Below are positions 28,401-35,399 of a stretch of DNA of 64,000 nucleotides, in pieces. The DNA lies in contig NC_051100.1 in the NCBI RefSeq assembly GCF_901709675.1, forward strand, positions 6,946,001 through 7,010,000. The letters are read 5' to 3'. Positions within the stretch are counted from its first letter, which is position 1, and every line of letters begins with the position of its first letter. Source of the stretch: Syngnathus acus (taxonomy: Eukaryota > Chordata > Actinopteri > Syngnathiformes > Syngnathidae). The notes under the pieces were generated by a model that was not told where the DNA came from, searched no databases, and was given only the letters and a program-made list of their open reading frames with translations. The position numbers and the translations under genes were made by a program.

Positions 28401-31400
28401 TCAGTATAATCGCGCAAACGTACAGGAGGCTTGTCTTAAGTGAATTAACAATCAACACAAATGACTGCAATCAATAAACCTTCGGCTTCATGAATAAATA
28501 AAGACGATACGTTTGATACCGTTTAGTTTGAAGACTTTTACACGAGCCTCCCTGACATACAACTAATGAAAACATATCGGCACAGATCCAGAGTCACACT
28601 AACCCATCTTTTACCTTGTCTGTGCTACCATGTGCTGCAGTTATTGGCTCATGGATGCTTCATGAAATGAAGACGCATGCTTATGCGTTTGACCTCAACT
28701 GCTCTGGAAAGTCGAATAACAATTTTGAGCCAATGAACAAATATGTGGAGAAGATGGACTATAGTTCATCGTATAGTCACTACACGATATAGGAAAAACA
28801 ATATATTTTTTTACATCAGCACAACCACACCAGCTCACCCTTGCATGAATTACAGCCTGTTCAGTCACCCATTGCACATCACACATCTCTTTCAGTTTTA
28901 TAGATTGCATTATAAAATAACAGGCAGTATACATTTGAAAAGTGCTCAAATAATGTCACGAAAACAAACTAAATCAAGATAAGCAAAAAATAGTACGACG
29001 GCGAGAAGGTCAATTGAGTAAGTTAGTTGGACCGTGTTCTCCTAAAAGGTTTGAAATTCGTTTTCATTCAAATATATCATCTCTATTTGCACTTCCGTGT
29101 TTCTGAATTTCATTGGGATCTGACTGTGAATAAAGCAAGACTATTTTTTTCTTTGCCCATTAGTTTTCCAAATCAGTGACTGAAATTGAGGAACAAATTT
29201 CTGCGTGTTTTGATCATTTTGGGCATACACTGCATTATAATAATAGCTGATCACAGAATACTTTGAGCACATACTTAATGTTTGTACCAATGGTTTTTCA
29301 AAGATGGAACAAGGAACATACAATAACATAATGACAACTAATAGAAACAAACTGGGAACATTGTGTAGTAATTCATGCAAACTGGGTCACAATGCAAGAA
29401 AGAAATTGTACTAAAATTAAGATTATGCTGCTGGATAGATACACGCAAACAACACTCAACAATGACTCAGAGTTATTCACACATCCTGTTAACTCCCCAA
29501 GCCAGCTCTTATGTCTTACTGTATGACATGCATGATCTCAGAGGGCCCAGAGGGTCAGAGTTCACAACCTCACCTTCACTGCCATCTGCGGCTAAATGGC
29601 CTCAACCAACTCTCAGAGGAGGTTGGTTTGCAAATCGTCCAACCGCCCTCTCTCGTTCTTTGACAACAAATATTAGCCATCATTTATTGCATGCCTACTC
29701 TGCCATAACATCACATTATTCATTCAATTTCTCATTCCCAAAAATGTACAACTAATTTACATTCACAAATGGAAATTCAACTATAACACAAACTGCAAAC
29801 GGTGACATATTTTTTCTTGGAATAACAGTCAAGATGCTCATTCACTTCAGAGATGATGCGACAATGGGAGTGCAAAAATTTATGGGCTGTATAACTGAAT
29901 GAAAAGTAGCAGTCAGAAATATCCCTCTCAGCAAATGTTGCATGTATGGTATTTTCAATAAAAGTGCTGGTTCATGAGCTAAAAAAAAAAACGAATTCAA
30001 TTTTCACGAGTTGTGGCAATTTTTTCATTAACTTGCAAGATGTAGCATATTGTATCACGGCCAATATATGACGACACTTTGACAAAATGCCACTGCAATG
30101 CTCCCATTCCGGTTAAAGAAGCTTCCGTGTCTTTCAGGAAATCCTATCCAGGAGATTTTTTTTTAACGGAGCCCATGGAATCAGATTGCAACAGATGGAA
30201 CAATCAAAGCTCAAATGTTACCCCAGTTGGCTCACATCCCTTTTGCAGATACACGATCCTGTGAGGGATCAAAGATGGCTCAACAAGGTGAATTGTCAAG
30301 TTAGATGTCCTATTCATGTGAACAAGTGCTTTAACGACGACTTAGCACAAGCCCACATTCGAAACAGACACATGCTCTGGAATAAACAGATCAGCTAATG
30401 ACTCGGATCAGGAACAATTTGCAACTAGGAAGACATGTCATAGGATTTATTACACTTTGTATATGCTATTTAAAAAAAATCATTGACCAATCAGATCTTG
30501 TTGGTCCTGAATCTTATATTATTGATTATTCATGTAATCACCTGATATAAATTACAGTTGAATGTGACAAAGGTTAAAACAAAATGGAGAGAGGACAAGG
30601 CCAAACATGGCCATAAAGGAAAGACATTGAGCCTTAAGACCGTGCAATAATTTGTCACCTCACACAAATGCTCCTTGTCATGATCTACGCACCATAATAT
30701 GTTTTACGGTATGGATCCAGCTTAACATTAGCCAGATGGAAAGTGCAGAGAATGTACTCGTGCACTTATCCGAACTAGATGTTAAAGGAAGTAATGTTTT
30801 AGTGGCTGTGGAGAGAAGGAGACCAGGAGGGAGCAAGCAAGGGAGGGCGCGTCCAGAGGGGCCTCACACTTGGTACTGCTCCCTCCTCAGCTGACACACA
30901 GTATCACCTGTCAAAGTACTTAGATAATTGGATATGAGAGGGATCACAGGCTCTCCACTATAACCAATGACACTGTCAGCAGTGTCATTGAGAAGCAGTG
31001 GACATGACGGGCAGTCACAGAGCAAGAGACTGAAGCAGAGGTAAATGTATTTTCAGCTGAATGACGGGACAGAGGGGAAGCATACCGCAAATCACCGGAC
31101 GACATAAAGATTCTTTCACCTCACCCGAAGGAGAGCGGCGGTCACTACTCCTTGCGTGTCATGTAAAAGACTAAAAATAATTCTGCCTCACTGGAAGAAT
31201 GCCAATATAATCTCCCTCCAACAGGACACAAAGAACATGAGTCTAACGAAGTCAGCTTCTACTCGATAGCCATACAAATCCGCTCACCGCGGTTCCACTT
31301 TTTTGCCATCAGCACATCTGTAGAATAAATACAATATTATATATTTGTTTTGTTCAAATGATTCATCATCTAAGAGCTCACCTCACTGTTTGCCTTTACT

Positions 31401-33059
31401 GGCTGAGGCAAATGAAAGTATTGCTCTGAGCAGTTTATCTGAGTTGCTTCAAGTCAAACGAATCTCGCATACAGCTATGTGGTCTTTAGTCACGCTTCTG
31501 CTGATGTTAGGAACTCCAGTGAACGGAAAAGCACAATGTGTGTAATAACATGGGTGTAAATCTCAATGGACGTTGCAGTTTCAGAGTGTTTACAGTCTTG
31601 GCTACACATGAGAGGCTTTGCATTGCATTGCACCAGAGCGGTACAAAGCAATACTTACAGTGACAGTGTTTACTGGCCTCTGGTAGCCAGACAGGCCATC
31701 TGTCCTCAAACATCTACACAGACCCACAATGAAACACAAACGCAGGTGTAGCACACACATCCGCAATATTTGCAACTCACATAGTTGGCTTGATAAGTGG
31801 GTCGCTTCCCAGGCGAAATGAAGGCAAGTCTTCTGTGACTGTCCCCTTTCGGAGAAGAAACTTTTCTGTGAGATCAAATCCTGGAAAAAAAAAAAAGAAG
31901 AATGTGGAGCAGGACATGTCAGTAGATTTTAATGTTGTGCTATTTACATTGCAGATTTTGTCCTTTGCTACATACCTGTGATTTCCAGAGTTTCATCAAA
32001 GCTATCAGAAAACCTGAGAACCTCTACATTCAGTATTGGACAGGAATCATCTGAAAGAAGACAAAAGATAAACCTCATGCCTCGCGTCTCCTGCTCTAAC
32101 TCCAGCTCAGCTTTGTCCAAAAGTTTCCCTCAAAACCAGATTAAGTCCCTAGACATTTTGCTGGTAACTTTTTATTTAAAAAAAATACAGTCACCAGAGG
32201 GCTCTAAAACTTGTGTGATTTAGCGTCAAGTTACCAATGTTGCCAAGTTGGCAGCACCGCTGTGTGTAGTAAAGTCATTGGCAAAAACATCATCACAAAG
32301 TAGATCATAAAGTACTAATTAATTAATTAAGTACTAAGTAAGTCATAGATGGACTTGTTAAATTGGTCAAGTGGATCCCAAAATTATTTTCTGTTTTGTC
32401 ATGCTACATCCCTTCATTGTTCACATTCCATTCACGCAATAGTGAATATTAGATCATTCTGCTTTGCAGTACGAACCACACGTTGTTGTTTTTTTATATT
32501 GGCATCATTAATTGTCAATCATTCACCCTTGTATAGGGAACTTTATTATTGATTAATCTTATATTCAAACCTAATTATTGATTGATAAACATTTGCATTG
32601 TGATGCATCTATGAATCAATTATTTCTTCCACGCCAAAACAGTGGAGGGCAAACAAAAACAATTCAAATGCTGTGTAGTACAAGAGCATGGAGACAATGC
32701 AGGTATAAATAAAAAGGAGTGTACCCATCATAAATGGACGACAGGTGAATGGGACCATATGGTAGAAAGGTCAACAAAACCAAGAAGTAAAACTAACAGG
32801 AACCAGCTGAGGTAAACAAAGCCGGAATTGAAAAAGCAAACATTACAAACAGATTTTAACTAAAATTAGTAGAATACTTGAATAGCTAAAATACTCCAGA
32901 CTATTTGCACATACTTAGAAAATGATCATTTGTGAAAGAGGAGGGCAGAAAGTGGCCACCAGCGTACTTACCTGTCCGTTCATTAACTGCCATTCCGAAA
33001 ATGCAACGAGTTAAGAGAAAAGTCCAAAGATAAGCAGTCCATCTTAGCAGGCAGGTCAT
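13356..33059 (-). CDS. col19a1: Collagen type XIX alpha 1, N-terminal part (15 coding exons; 3' part outside window)
   Basis: This gene encodes a secreted FACIT-like collagen that forms homotrimers in basement-membrane zones. The visible 403 codons join in frame. Residues 1-22 are a signal peptide. About 50-240 form the TSPN/laminin-G-like domain, with blocks such as LFDRQWHKL, MDCKLIERR and IIIYCDP, ending in ETCCEI. Residues 249-288 are a non-collagenous linker with a CHC motif. From 289 on come Gly-X-Y blocks. The blocks VVDGGKKAVEF, LFDRQWHKL and GKEGKR resemble human COL19A1 more than COL9A1 or COL16A1 as I recall them. Collagen exons are multiples of 9 bp or begin at a Gly codon, the usual gene architecture. 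One non-coding exon lies upstream at about 35208. Relative to human I could not find exons for about 36 residues between exons 8 and 9. The helix continues beyond the left edge. Confidence 0.95.
13410..13760 (-). other. col19a1: col19a1 intron 14-15
   Basis: A short AT-rich intron with proper splice ends. I see nothing else in it. Confidence 0.85.
13761..13787 (-). CDS. col19a1: col19a1 coding exon 14 (27-bp Gly-X-Y mini-exon)
   Basis: Twenty-seven bases between CATTCAG and GTAACT encode GPRGDKGEK (residues 377-385), three perfect triplets in phase 0. The donor is acceptable. The mini-exon follows the interruption exon 13 and restores the Gly-X-Y register. Confidence 0.82.
13902..13931 (-). 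CDS. col19a1: col19a1 coding exon 13 (non-collagenous interruption with Cys)
   Basis: Thirty bases between a pyrimidine-rich acceptor ending CTCTTAG and the donor GTAATT encode AVNECHKGDQ (residues 367-376) in phase 0. It carries no Gly-X-Y repeat except at its end, so it would interrupt the helix and place a cysteine there. The frame fits both neighbours, but the donor is weaker than average and I recall no direct counterpart in human. Transcript evidence would settle whether it is constitutive. Confidence 0.62.
13932..15030 (-). other. col19a1: col19a1 intron 12-13
   Basis: About 1.1 kb of AT-rich intron. No exon, RNA gene or recognisable transposon seen. Confidence 0.8.
15031..15066 (-). 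CDS. col19a1: col19a1 coding exon 12 (Gly-X-Y)
   Basis: A 36-bp exon between TTCACAG and GTAAGTTC encodes GDIGLPGAPGLP (residues 355-366), four perfect triplets. It aligns with GDTGPPGPPALP of human COL19A1 as I recall it, where the helix is also about to be interrupted. Confidence 0.9.
15067..16027 (-). other. col19a1: col19a1 intron 11-12
   Basis: About 0.96 kb with an A-rich low-complexity patch near 15680-15705. Nothing else seen. Confidence 0.8.
16028..16072 (-). CDS. col19a1: col19a1 coding exon 11 (Gly-X-Y)
   Basis: A 45-bp exon between CTTCTCAG and GTGAGTAA encodes GPTGDPGPVGPKGEK (residues 340-354), five perfect triplets ending in the KGEK pattern common in this gene. Confidence 0.93.
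16073..21816 (-). other. col19a1: col19a1 intron 10-11 (5.7 kb)
   Basis: The intron contains one retroposon-type tail (about 19588-19760) and a short ATCC-rich patch near 17995-18025. The rest is single-copy-looking AT-rich DNA. I found no further Gly-X-Y exon on the minus strand. Confidence 0.75.
19588..19760 (+). repeat. LINE-type 3' tail repeat
   Basis: It contains 'agatctttatttgtcattgt', 'cacatgtacaacgaaattt' and then an A-rich AATAGAATAA series. This wording is very common in fish genomes at the 3' ends of non-LTR elements. The family assignment is from memory. Confidence 0.65.
21817..21861 (-). CDS. col19a1: col19a1 coding exon 10 (Gly-X-Y)
   Basis: A 45-bp exon between CCCTCTAG and GTAAGTGC encodes GEDGLEGQKGVNGEK (residues 325-339), five perfect triplets. 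It corresponds in length and place to GDLGPHGPPGPKGEK in human as I recall it. Confidence 0.93.
21862..22726 (-). other. col19a1: col19a1 intron 9-10
   Basis: About 0.87 kb of AT-rich intron. Nothing else recognised. Confidence 0.8.
22727..22771 (-). CDS. col19a1: col19a1 coding exon 9 (Gly-X-Y with a Gly-to-Cys position)
   Basis: A 45-bp exon between TTTTACAG and GTAGCTAC encodes GDPGEACSPGSPGPK (residues 310-324). The third triplet starts with Cys (TGC, 22751-22753) where Gly is expected; one base change from GGC would give a perfect repeat. The human exon at this place, as I recall, is also imperfect (GDPALAGLN...), so the helix may be naturally interrupted here. Confidence 0.92.
22772..25587 (-). 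other. col19a1: col19a1 intron 8-9
   Basis: About 2.8 kb. It contains copy B of the interspersed tail (about 23815-24003). Human COL19A1 has, as I recall, about 36 further Gly-X-Y residues between the segments encoded by exons 8 and 9. I found no matching exon here, so either it is absent in this gene or it was missed. Confidence 0.7.
23815..24003 (+). repeat. Interspersed repeat 3' tail, copy B
   Basis: It follows the same order as copy A at 7530-7678: 'ggtcccttctcaaggattct', a T run, 'ctttgccctcctttgggtta', 'agatcaggga', 'gattaagggttatatcaata' and a terminal 'ttcgacttgaca'. Both copies point the same way, opposite to col19a1 transcription. Confidence 0.75.
25588..25650 (-). CDS. col19a1: col19a1 coding exon 8 (first Gly-X-Y block)
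   Basis: A 63-bp exon between TTGTATAG and GTATGTTT encodes seven perfect triplets (residues 289-309), starting GDVGLPGQVGLP and ending GEK. It opens the first triple-helical domain. Length and place match the 21-residue GEAGLPGAPGSPGQK... segment of human COL19A1 as I recall it. Confidence 0.94.
25651..26097 (-). other. col19a1: col19a1 intron 7-8
   Basis: A short intron; nothing else recognised. Confidence 0.85.
26098..26217 (-). CDS. col19a1: col19a1 coding exon 7 (non-collagenous linker)
   Basis: A 120-bp exon between TGATCCAG and GTACAATC encodes residues 249-288, starting CEAKKTFNDTS and ending NDRCHCPVVK. This is the linker between the TSPN domain and the helix. Its CHC matches the CQC of human (KDQCQCIPNK, as I recall) at the helix boundary, and may cross-link chains. 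NDT near the start is an N-glycosylation sequon. The middle is poorly conserved, which is why frame and ends were judged mainly by the CHC and phase. Confidence 0.87.
26218..26971 (-). other. col19a1: col19a1 intron 6-7
   Basis: About 0.75 kb of intron. No other feature recognised. Confidence 0.85.
26972..27052 (-). CDS. col19a1: col19a1 coding exon 6 (end of TSPN domain)
   Basis: An 81-bp exon between TTCCCCAG and GTAAGTCA encodes residues 222-248: VELKQIIIYCDPYIVDMETC, then CEILEPK. IIIYCDP plus ETCCEI is the standard C-terminal signature of collagen TSPN domains, with the cysteines that close it. Confidence 0.96.
27053..27431 (-). other. col19a1: col19a1 intron 5-6
   Basis: A 379-bp intron with nothing else recognised. 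Confidence 0.88.
27432..27707 (-). CDS. col19a1: col19a1 coding exon 5 (TSPN domain core)
   Basis: The largest exon, 276 bp, encodes residues 130-221 in phase 0 between TTCCTGCAG and GTACGTTT. It contains VSVVVDGGKKAVEF, LRYTFKSRDLHSLFDRQWHK and VYMDCKLIERR, ending IQDGRPVD. These match the TSPN beta-sandwich of COL19A1 closely, including the DRQWHKL turn and the MDC cysteine that pairs with YCDP in the next exon. Confidence 0.97.
27988..28111 (-). CDS. col19a1: col19a1 coding exon 4 (TSPN domain)
   Basis: A 124-bp exon after TTTTTTAG and before GTAGTCAA. Its first base completes an Ile codon, then it encodes residues 89-129: QVFPNGLPSEFSLVTIFRVR, then RTTKKDRWYLWQIFDQAGETQ. FPxGLPxE and FRVRR..K.RW.LWQ are TSPN hallmarks and match human COL19A1 as I recall it. 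No long open frame reveals this exon; it was found by linking the flanking exons. Confidence 0.95.
28112..31780 (-). other. col19a1: col19a1 intron 3-4 (3.7 kb)
   Basis: It contains a retroposon tail at about 28170-28330; the rest shows no exon or recognised element. Neither splice partner leaves a reading-frame gap, so no further coding exon is needed here. Confidence 0.8.
28170..28330 (+). repeat. LINE-type 3' tail repeat
   Basis: Contains 'gtctgctttattgtcaatct', 'cttcacatgtcaacacatac' and 'aaagagatcgaaatttcatt', wording shared by a very abundant fish retroposon tail. It is followed by short GAATAAATAAGAGCAAT duplicates (about 28329-28362). Confidence 0.65.
31781..31880 (-). CDS. col19a1: col19a1 coding exon 3 (start of TSPN domain)
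   Basis: A 100-bp exon after a T-rich acceptor ending TTTTTCCAG and before GTGAGTTG. With the split Gly and Ile codons at its ends it encodes residues 55-88, GFDLTEKFLLRKGTVTEDLP then SFRLGSDPLIKPT. The GFDL start and the FRLGS strand are typical of TSPN domains. Confidence 0.94.
31976..32050 (-). CDS. col19a1: col19a1 coding exon 2
   Basis: A 75-bp exon between TCTTTCAG and GTATGTAG; with its split codons it encodes DDSCPILNVEV...ETLEIT (residues 30-54). The SCPIL block matches EESCPILRIEG of human COL19A1 as I recall it. Confidence 0.94.
32051..32971 (-). other. col19a1: col19a1 intron between coding exons 1 and 2
   Basis: About 0.9 kb of AT-rich DNA with nothing else recognised. Confidence 0.85.
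32972..33059 (-). CDS. col19a1: col19a1 coding exon 1 (start codon and signal peptide)
   Basis: The ATG at 33057-33059 follows AGAGCC and begins MTCLLRWTAYLWTFLLTRCI, a basic residue plus a hydrophobic core as in a secretory signal peptide, with likely cleavage near FG-MA or MA-VN (residues 22-24). The exon ends NERT plus one base before GTAAGTAC. It is the first ATG in this exon; human has a comparable 29-residue start exon. The non-coding part runs to a probable acceptor at 33093. Confidence 0.92.
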
Positions 33060-33093
33060 GGCTCTGACACAATAAAGTTGTTTCCTTGAAAAC
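33060..33093 (-). other. col19a1: col19a1 5' UTR segment in the start-codon exon
   Basis: The T-rich run and CAAG at 33094-33097 form a plausible acceptor for the exon that carries the start codon, giving 34 bases of 5' UTR. A CAAG slightly closer to the ATG is an alternative. Confidence 0.55.
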
Positions 33094-33411
33094 CTTGAAA
33101 AAAAAACAGGTAAAACAGAATTTCATTTGAAACTCACTCTGCTTGACAATGAAATAGCTTACAATCAGTCTGTGCTGTTTTGGTTGTCTGCAATCATTTC
33201 CACTGCACTCTATTAATTATCCTCAAAAGCATTGGCTTCATTTTAAAAGACAGAGATAACTAAGCAATATGATTTATTGATGTAATTTTAATAAAACTGT
33301 CTAATTGTGCAGCTTACCGATCCTATTTTCAGATGCACTCTTATGACTCAAAAGCCTCTTTGTGCATCATCAAGTCCGACACAATTGGACCATTGACTTC
33401 TTCCATCTATC

Positions 33412-33720
33412 TTCTATACGGGGGTCACAGGCGTGCTGGAGCCTATCCCAGCAGTCATCGGGCAGTTGGCGGAGGACACCCTGAACCGGTTGCCAGCCGA
33501 TCGCAAGGCACACAGAGAAGAACAACCGTCCGCACTCGCACTCACACCTAGGGGCAATTTGGAGCGCTCAATCGGCCTACCAAGCATGTTTTTGGGATGT
33601 GGAAGGAAACCGGAGTGCCCGGAGAAAACACACGGGCATGAGGAGAACATGAAAACTCCACACAGGGAGGGTCGGAGGTGCAATCGAACCCACTCCCTCC
33701 TAACTGTGAGGCGAACGTGC
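33412..33720 (+). repeat. Dispersed teleost repeat (L2-like LINE 3' region, tentative)
   Basis: Segments such as 'gtgctggagcctatcccagc', 'aatcggcctaccaagcatgt', 'ttttgggatgtggaaggaaa' and 'aactccacacagggagggtc' are wording of one of the most frequent fish repeats. It ends abruptly at 33720, where the inverted repeat begins. The element class is from memory. Confidence 0.7.
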
Positions 33721-33880
33721 CATGGGATGAGGAAAACACTATAAGAACTATCACGGAGTGGTATACTTTTAATTTATAATACAACCACAGTACAGAGAGC
33801 AGAAACAATCACTTAACAATACACTACAAATGCTCTACTATATATTCTGCATCAAATGTGTGTATGTACATATATATATA

Positions 33881-33950
33881 TACACTACCGTTCAAAGGTT
33901 TGGGGTCACAAAATTGTTTGGGTGACCCCAAACTTTTGAACGGTAGTGTA
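33881..33950. mobile_element. Tc1-type terminal-repeat hairpin, left copy
   Basis: Arms at 33881-33909 and 33922-33950 (one mismatch) around the loop 33910-33921. The motif 'ctaccgttcaaaggtttggg' belongs to a terminal repeat abundant in fish Tc1-like elements. TA-rich flanks fit TA target sites. No internal coding sequence remains. Confidence 0.75.
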
Positions 33951-34114
33951 TATATTTATTTAGATAATTATTTATAGATTATATATATAATCTTCTGTGT
34001 AAAAAATCTTATAATATATATGTATACTTATATTCATAGATTTTTTATAATCTTATACAAATATAAGATATAATTTATAATATTTAATTCATAATATTTT
34101 ATTATAATAATATT

Positions 34115-34184
34115 TACACTACCGTTCAAAAGTTTGGGGTCACCCAAACAATTTTGTGACCCCAAACTTTTGAACGGTAGTGTA
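34115..34184. mobile_element. Tc1-type terminal-repeat hairpin, right copy
   Basis: Arms at 34115-34143 and 34156-34184 are perfect inverted copies; the loop 34144-34155 is the reverse complement of the loop in the left copy. Like the left copy it has only terminal sequence and no body. Confidence 0.75.
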
Positions 34185-35207
34185 TATATATACACATACA
34201 TATTAAAAGTATACCACTCCGTGATACTTCTTATAGTGTTTTCCTCATCCCATGAAAGCATTCAACTTGGCTGTGTACGCGGCATTAAATCACCAGTGTT
34301 TTGATCTGCGTGCTGTCAACAGTGTTTTGATGAAGAGCCTTACATGAAAGGAGTGAACCGATAAACCTCAACTTGTGAGCATATGCAGAACCATGTGGGA
34401 TGATCGCCTTGATGCCACTGTGGAGGAGGCAATAGGACTTTGTGCCTAAACATAAATATACAGCAAAGCGTGCGATGGATTTCAACATGAAGGGTTCTGA
34501 GTATATGAAGAATATATACATTTAGACTAAAAGCCACCTTGTATTCAGCTATGTGTGTAAGAGCACAAGAGGACTGAACTTGACCCAAAGGGACCAACCA
34601 CACTGCACACAAACATTGCACTGCAGCCTGACAGCATGGAACTTTTGGCCCATTGGCATGATGGCGCTCGGGGATGAAGTGACAACTTGAAGTCAAGCAT
34701 GGGACAAGTAGCACTACAGAGGTATCACGTTCCTTGTTTATGTGAAGGCGTGATGTTATTCTCAACACACCCTTACTTTAAGCAGACTCTTATGGGACAT
34801 ATTCTATGCACCATTCCACTACTTTGTTATATTTCACGTGCATATATTAAGGCAGCTGTTGAAAGTGTTTAAACATTCAGTTACTGAGTTCCATTGGCTG
34901 TCTAACTTATAATGACAGCTCTCAATATGTGTTTCTGAGTGCGTTCGGTGATTGGCTGCCTGACTTAATTTTTGAGGCTACTTAGCGCATAATTTCCTCG
35001 GGCTGTCCCACCTACATCCTATTTAGCTGAATTTCCACTCGGTACATAAGCAATTTAAAAATGGTCAAATTAACATTTTAGCGAAGCATGTTCGCTGAAA
35101 AGGGGAATAAAAAAATAAAAAAAGCGGAACAGATACTGTATGATGTTGTGGTTTAAAGCGCAAACGCAAAAATTGTATGCGTTAATTTATTAATGTTAAG
35201 TACTTAC

Positions 35208-35310
35208 AGTTGCGGGGAAAGTTTCCTCTAATGCAGTAAGGTAGAAAATGCAGGAATCAGCGCATAGTCCATGTGAGATAACGATCAGTCCGACTGCGGG
35301 TTTGAGGACT
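35208..35310 (-). other. col19a1: col19a1 probable non-coding first exon (5' UTR; upstream end approximate)
   Basis: CCCCGCAACT followed by GTAAGTACTT at 35198-35207 is a strong minus-strand donor in the right place for a 5' UTR exon. The transcription start cannot be fixed. An AT-rich box (revcomp of ttattagtta, about 35352-35361) could position it some 30 bases downstream. The exon holds a 15-codon upstream frame (35228-35272). Confidence 0.5.
35228..35272 (-). promoter_or_regulatory. col19a1: Upstream open reading frame in col19a1 exon 1
   Basis: ATG at 35270-35272 (context CTCACATGG, with G at +4) reads 14 codons, MDYALIPAFSTLLH, to a TAG at 35228-35230. A second ATG inside it is followed directly by a stop (ATGCGCTGA). 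If the exon is transcribed as proposed, the upstream frame would be scanned before the true start. Confidence 0.45.
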
Positions 35311-35399
35311 TGGAAATAAGTCACAGTGGGATCGCCGGCTGATAGAGCTCCTTATTAGTTACAACCAAGTGGCCCTCCCACTCCACTATGTCATTCCAC

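Larger units (their letters stand above)
33721..34254. repeat. 534-bp nested inverted repeat with two internal palindromes
   Basis: The outer arms, 33721-33773 and 34202-34254, are inverted copies differing at one of 53 positions. Inside lie two hairpin palindromes, 33881-33950 and 34115-34184. Each consists of 29-bp arms starting TACACTACCGTTCAAA and a 12-nt loop, and the two loops are reverse complements of each other. The centre is about 160 bp of AT-rich DNA. The left half holds about 85 extra bases (about 33774-33860) without a counterpart on the right. Confidence 0.92.
33094..35207 (-). other. col19a1: col19a1 intron between non-coding exon 1 and the start-codon exon
   Basis: It contains a fish L2-like repeat (33412-33720), the nested inverted repeat (33721-34254) and about 950 bp without recognised elements. 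A 142-codon minus-strand frame at 34340-34768 has no recognisable domain. Confidence 0.7.

Noticed and set aside
13356-33059. COL9A1 or COL16A1 as the identity of the minus-strand collagen
   Set aside because: The TSPN blocks (VVDGGKKAVEF, LFDRQWHKL, MDCKLIERR), the SCPIL start and the lmbrd1 neighbour fit COL19A1 better.
34340-34768. 142-codon minus-strand open frame in col19a1 intron 1
   Set aside because: It has no recognisable domain or splice context; length alone is not convincing in this base composition.
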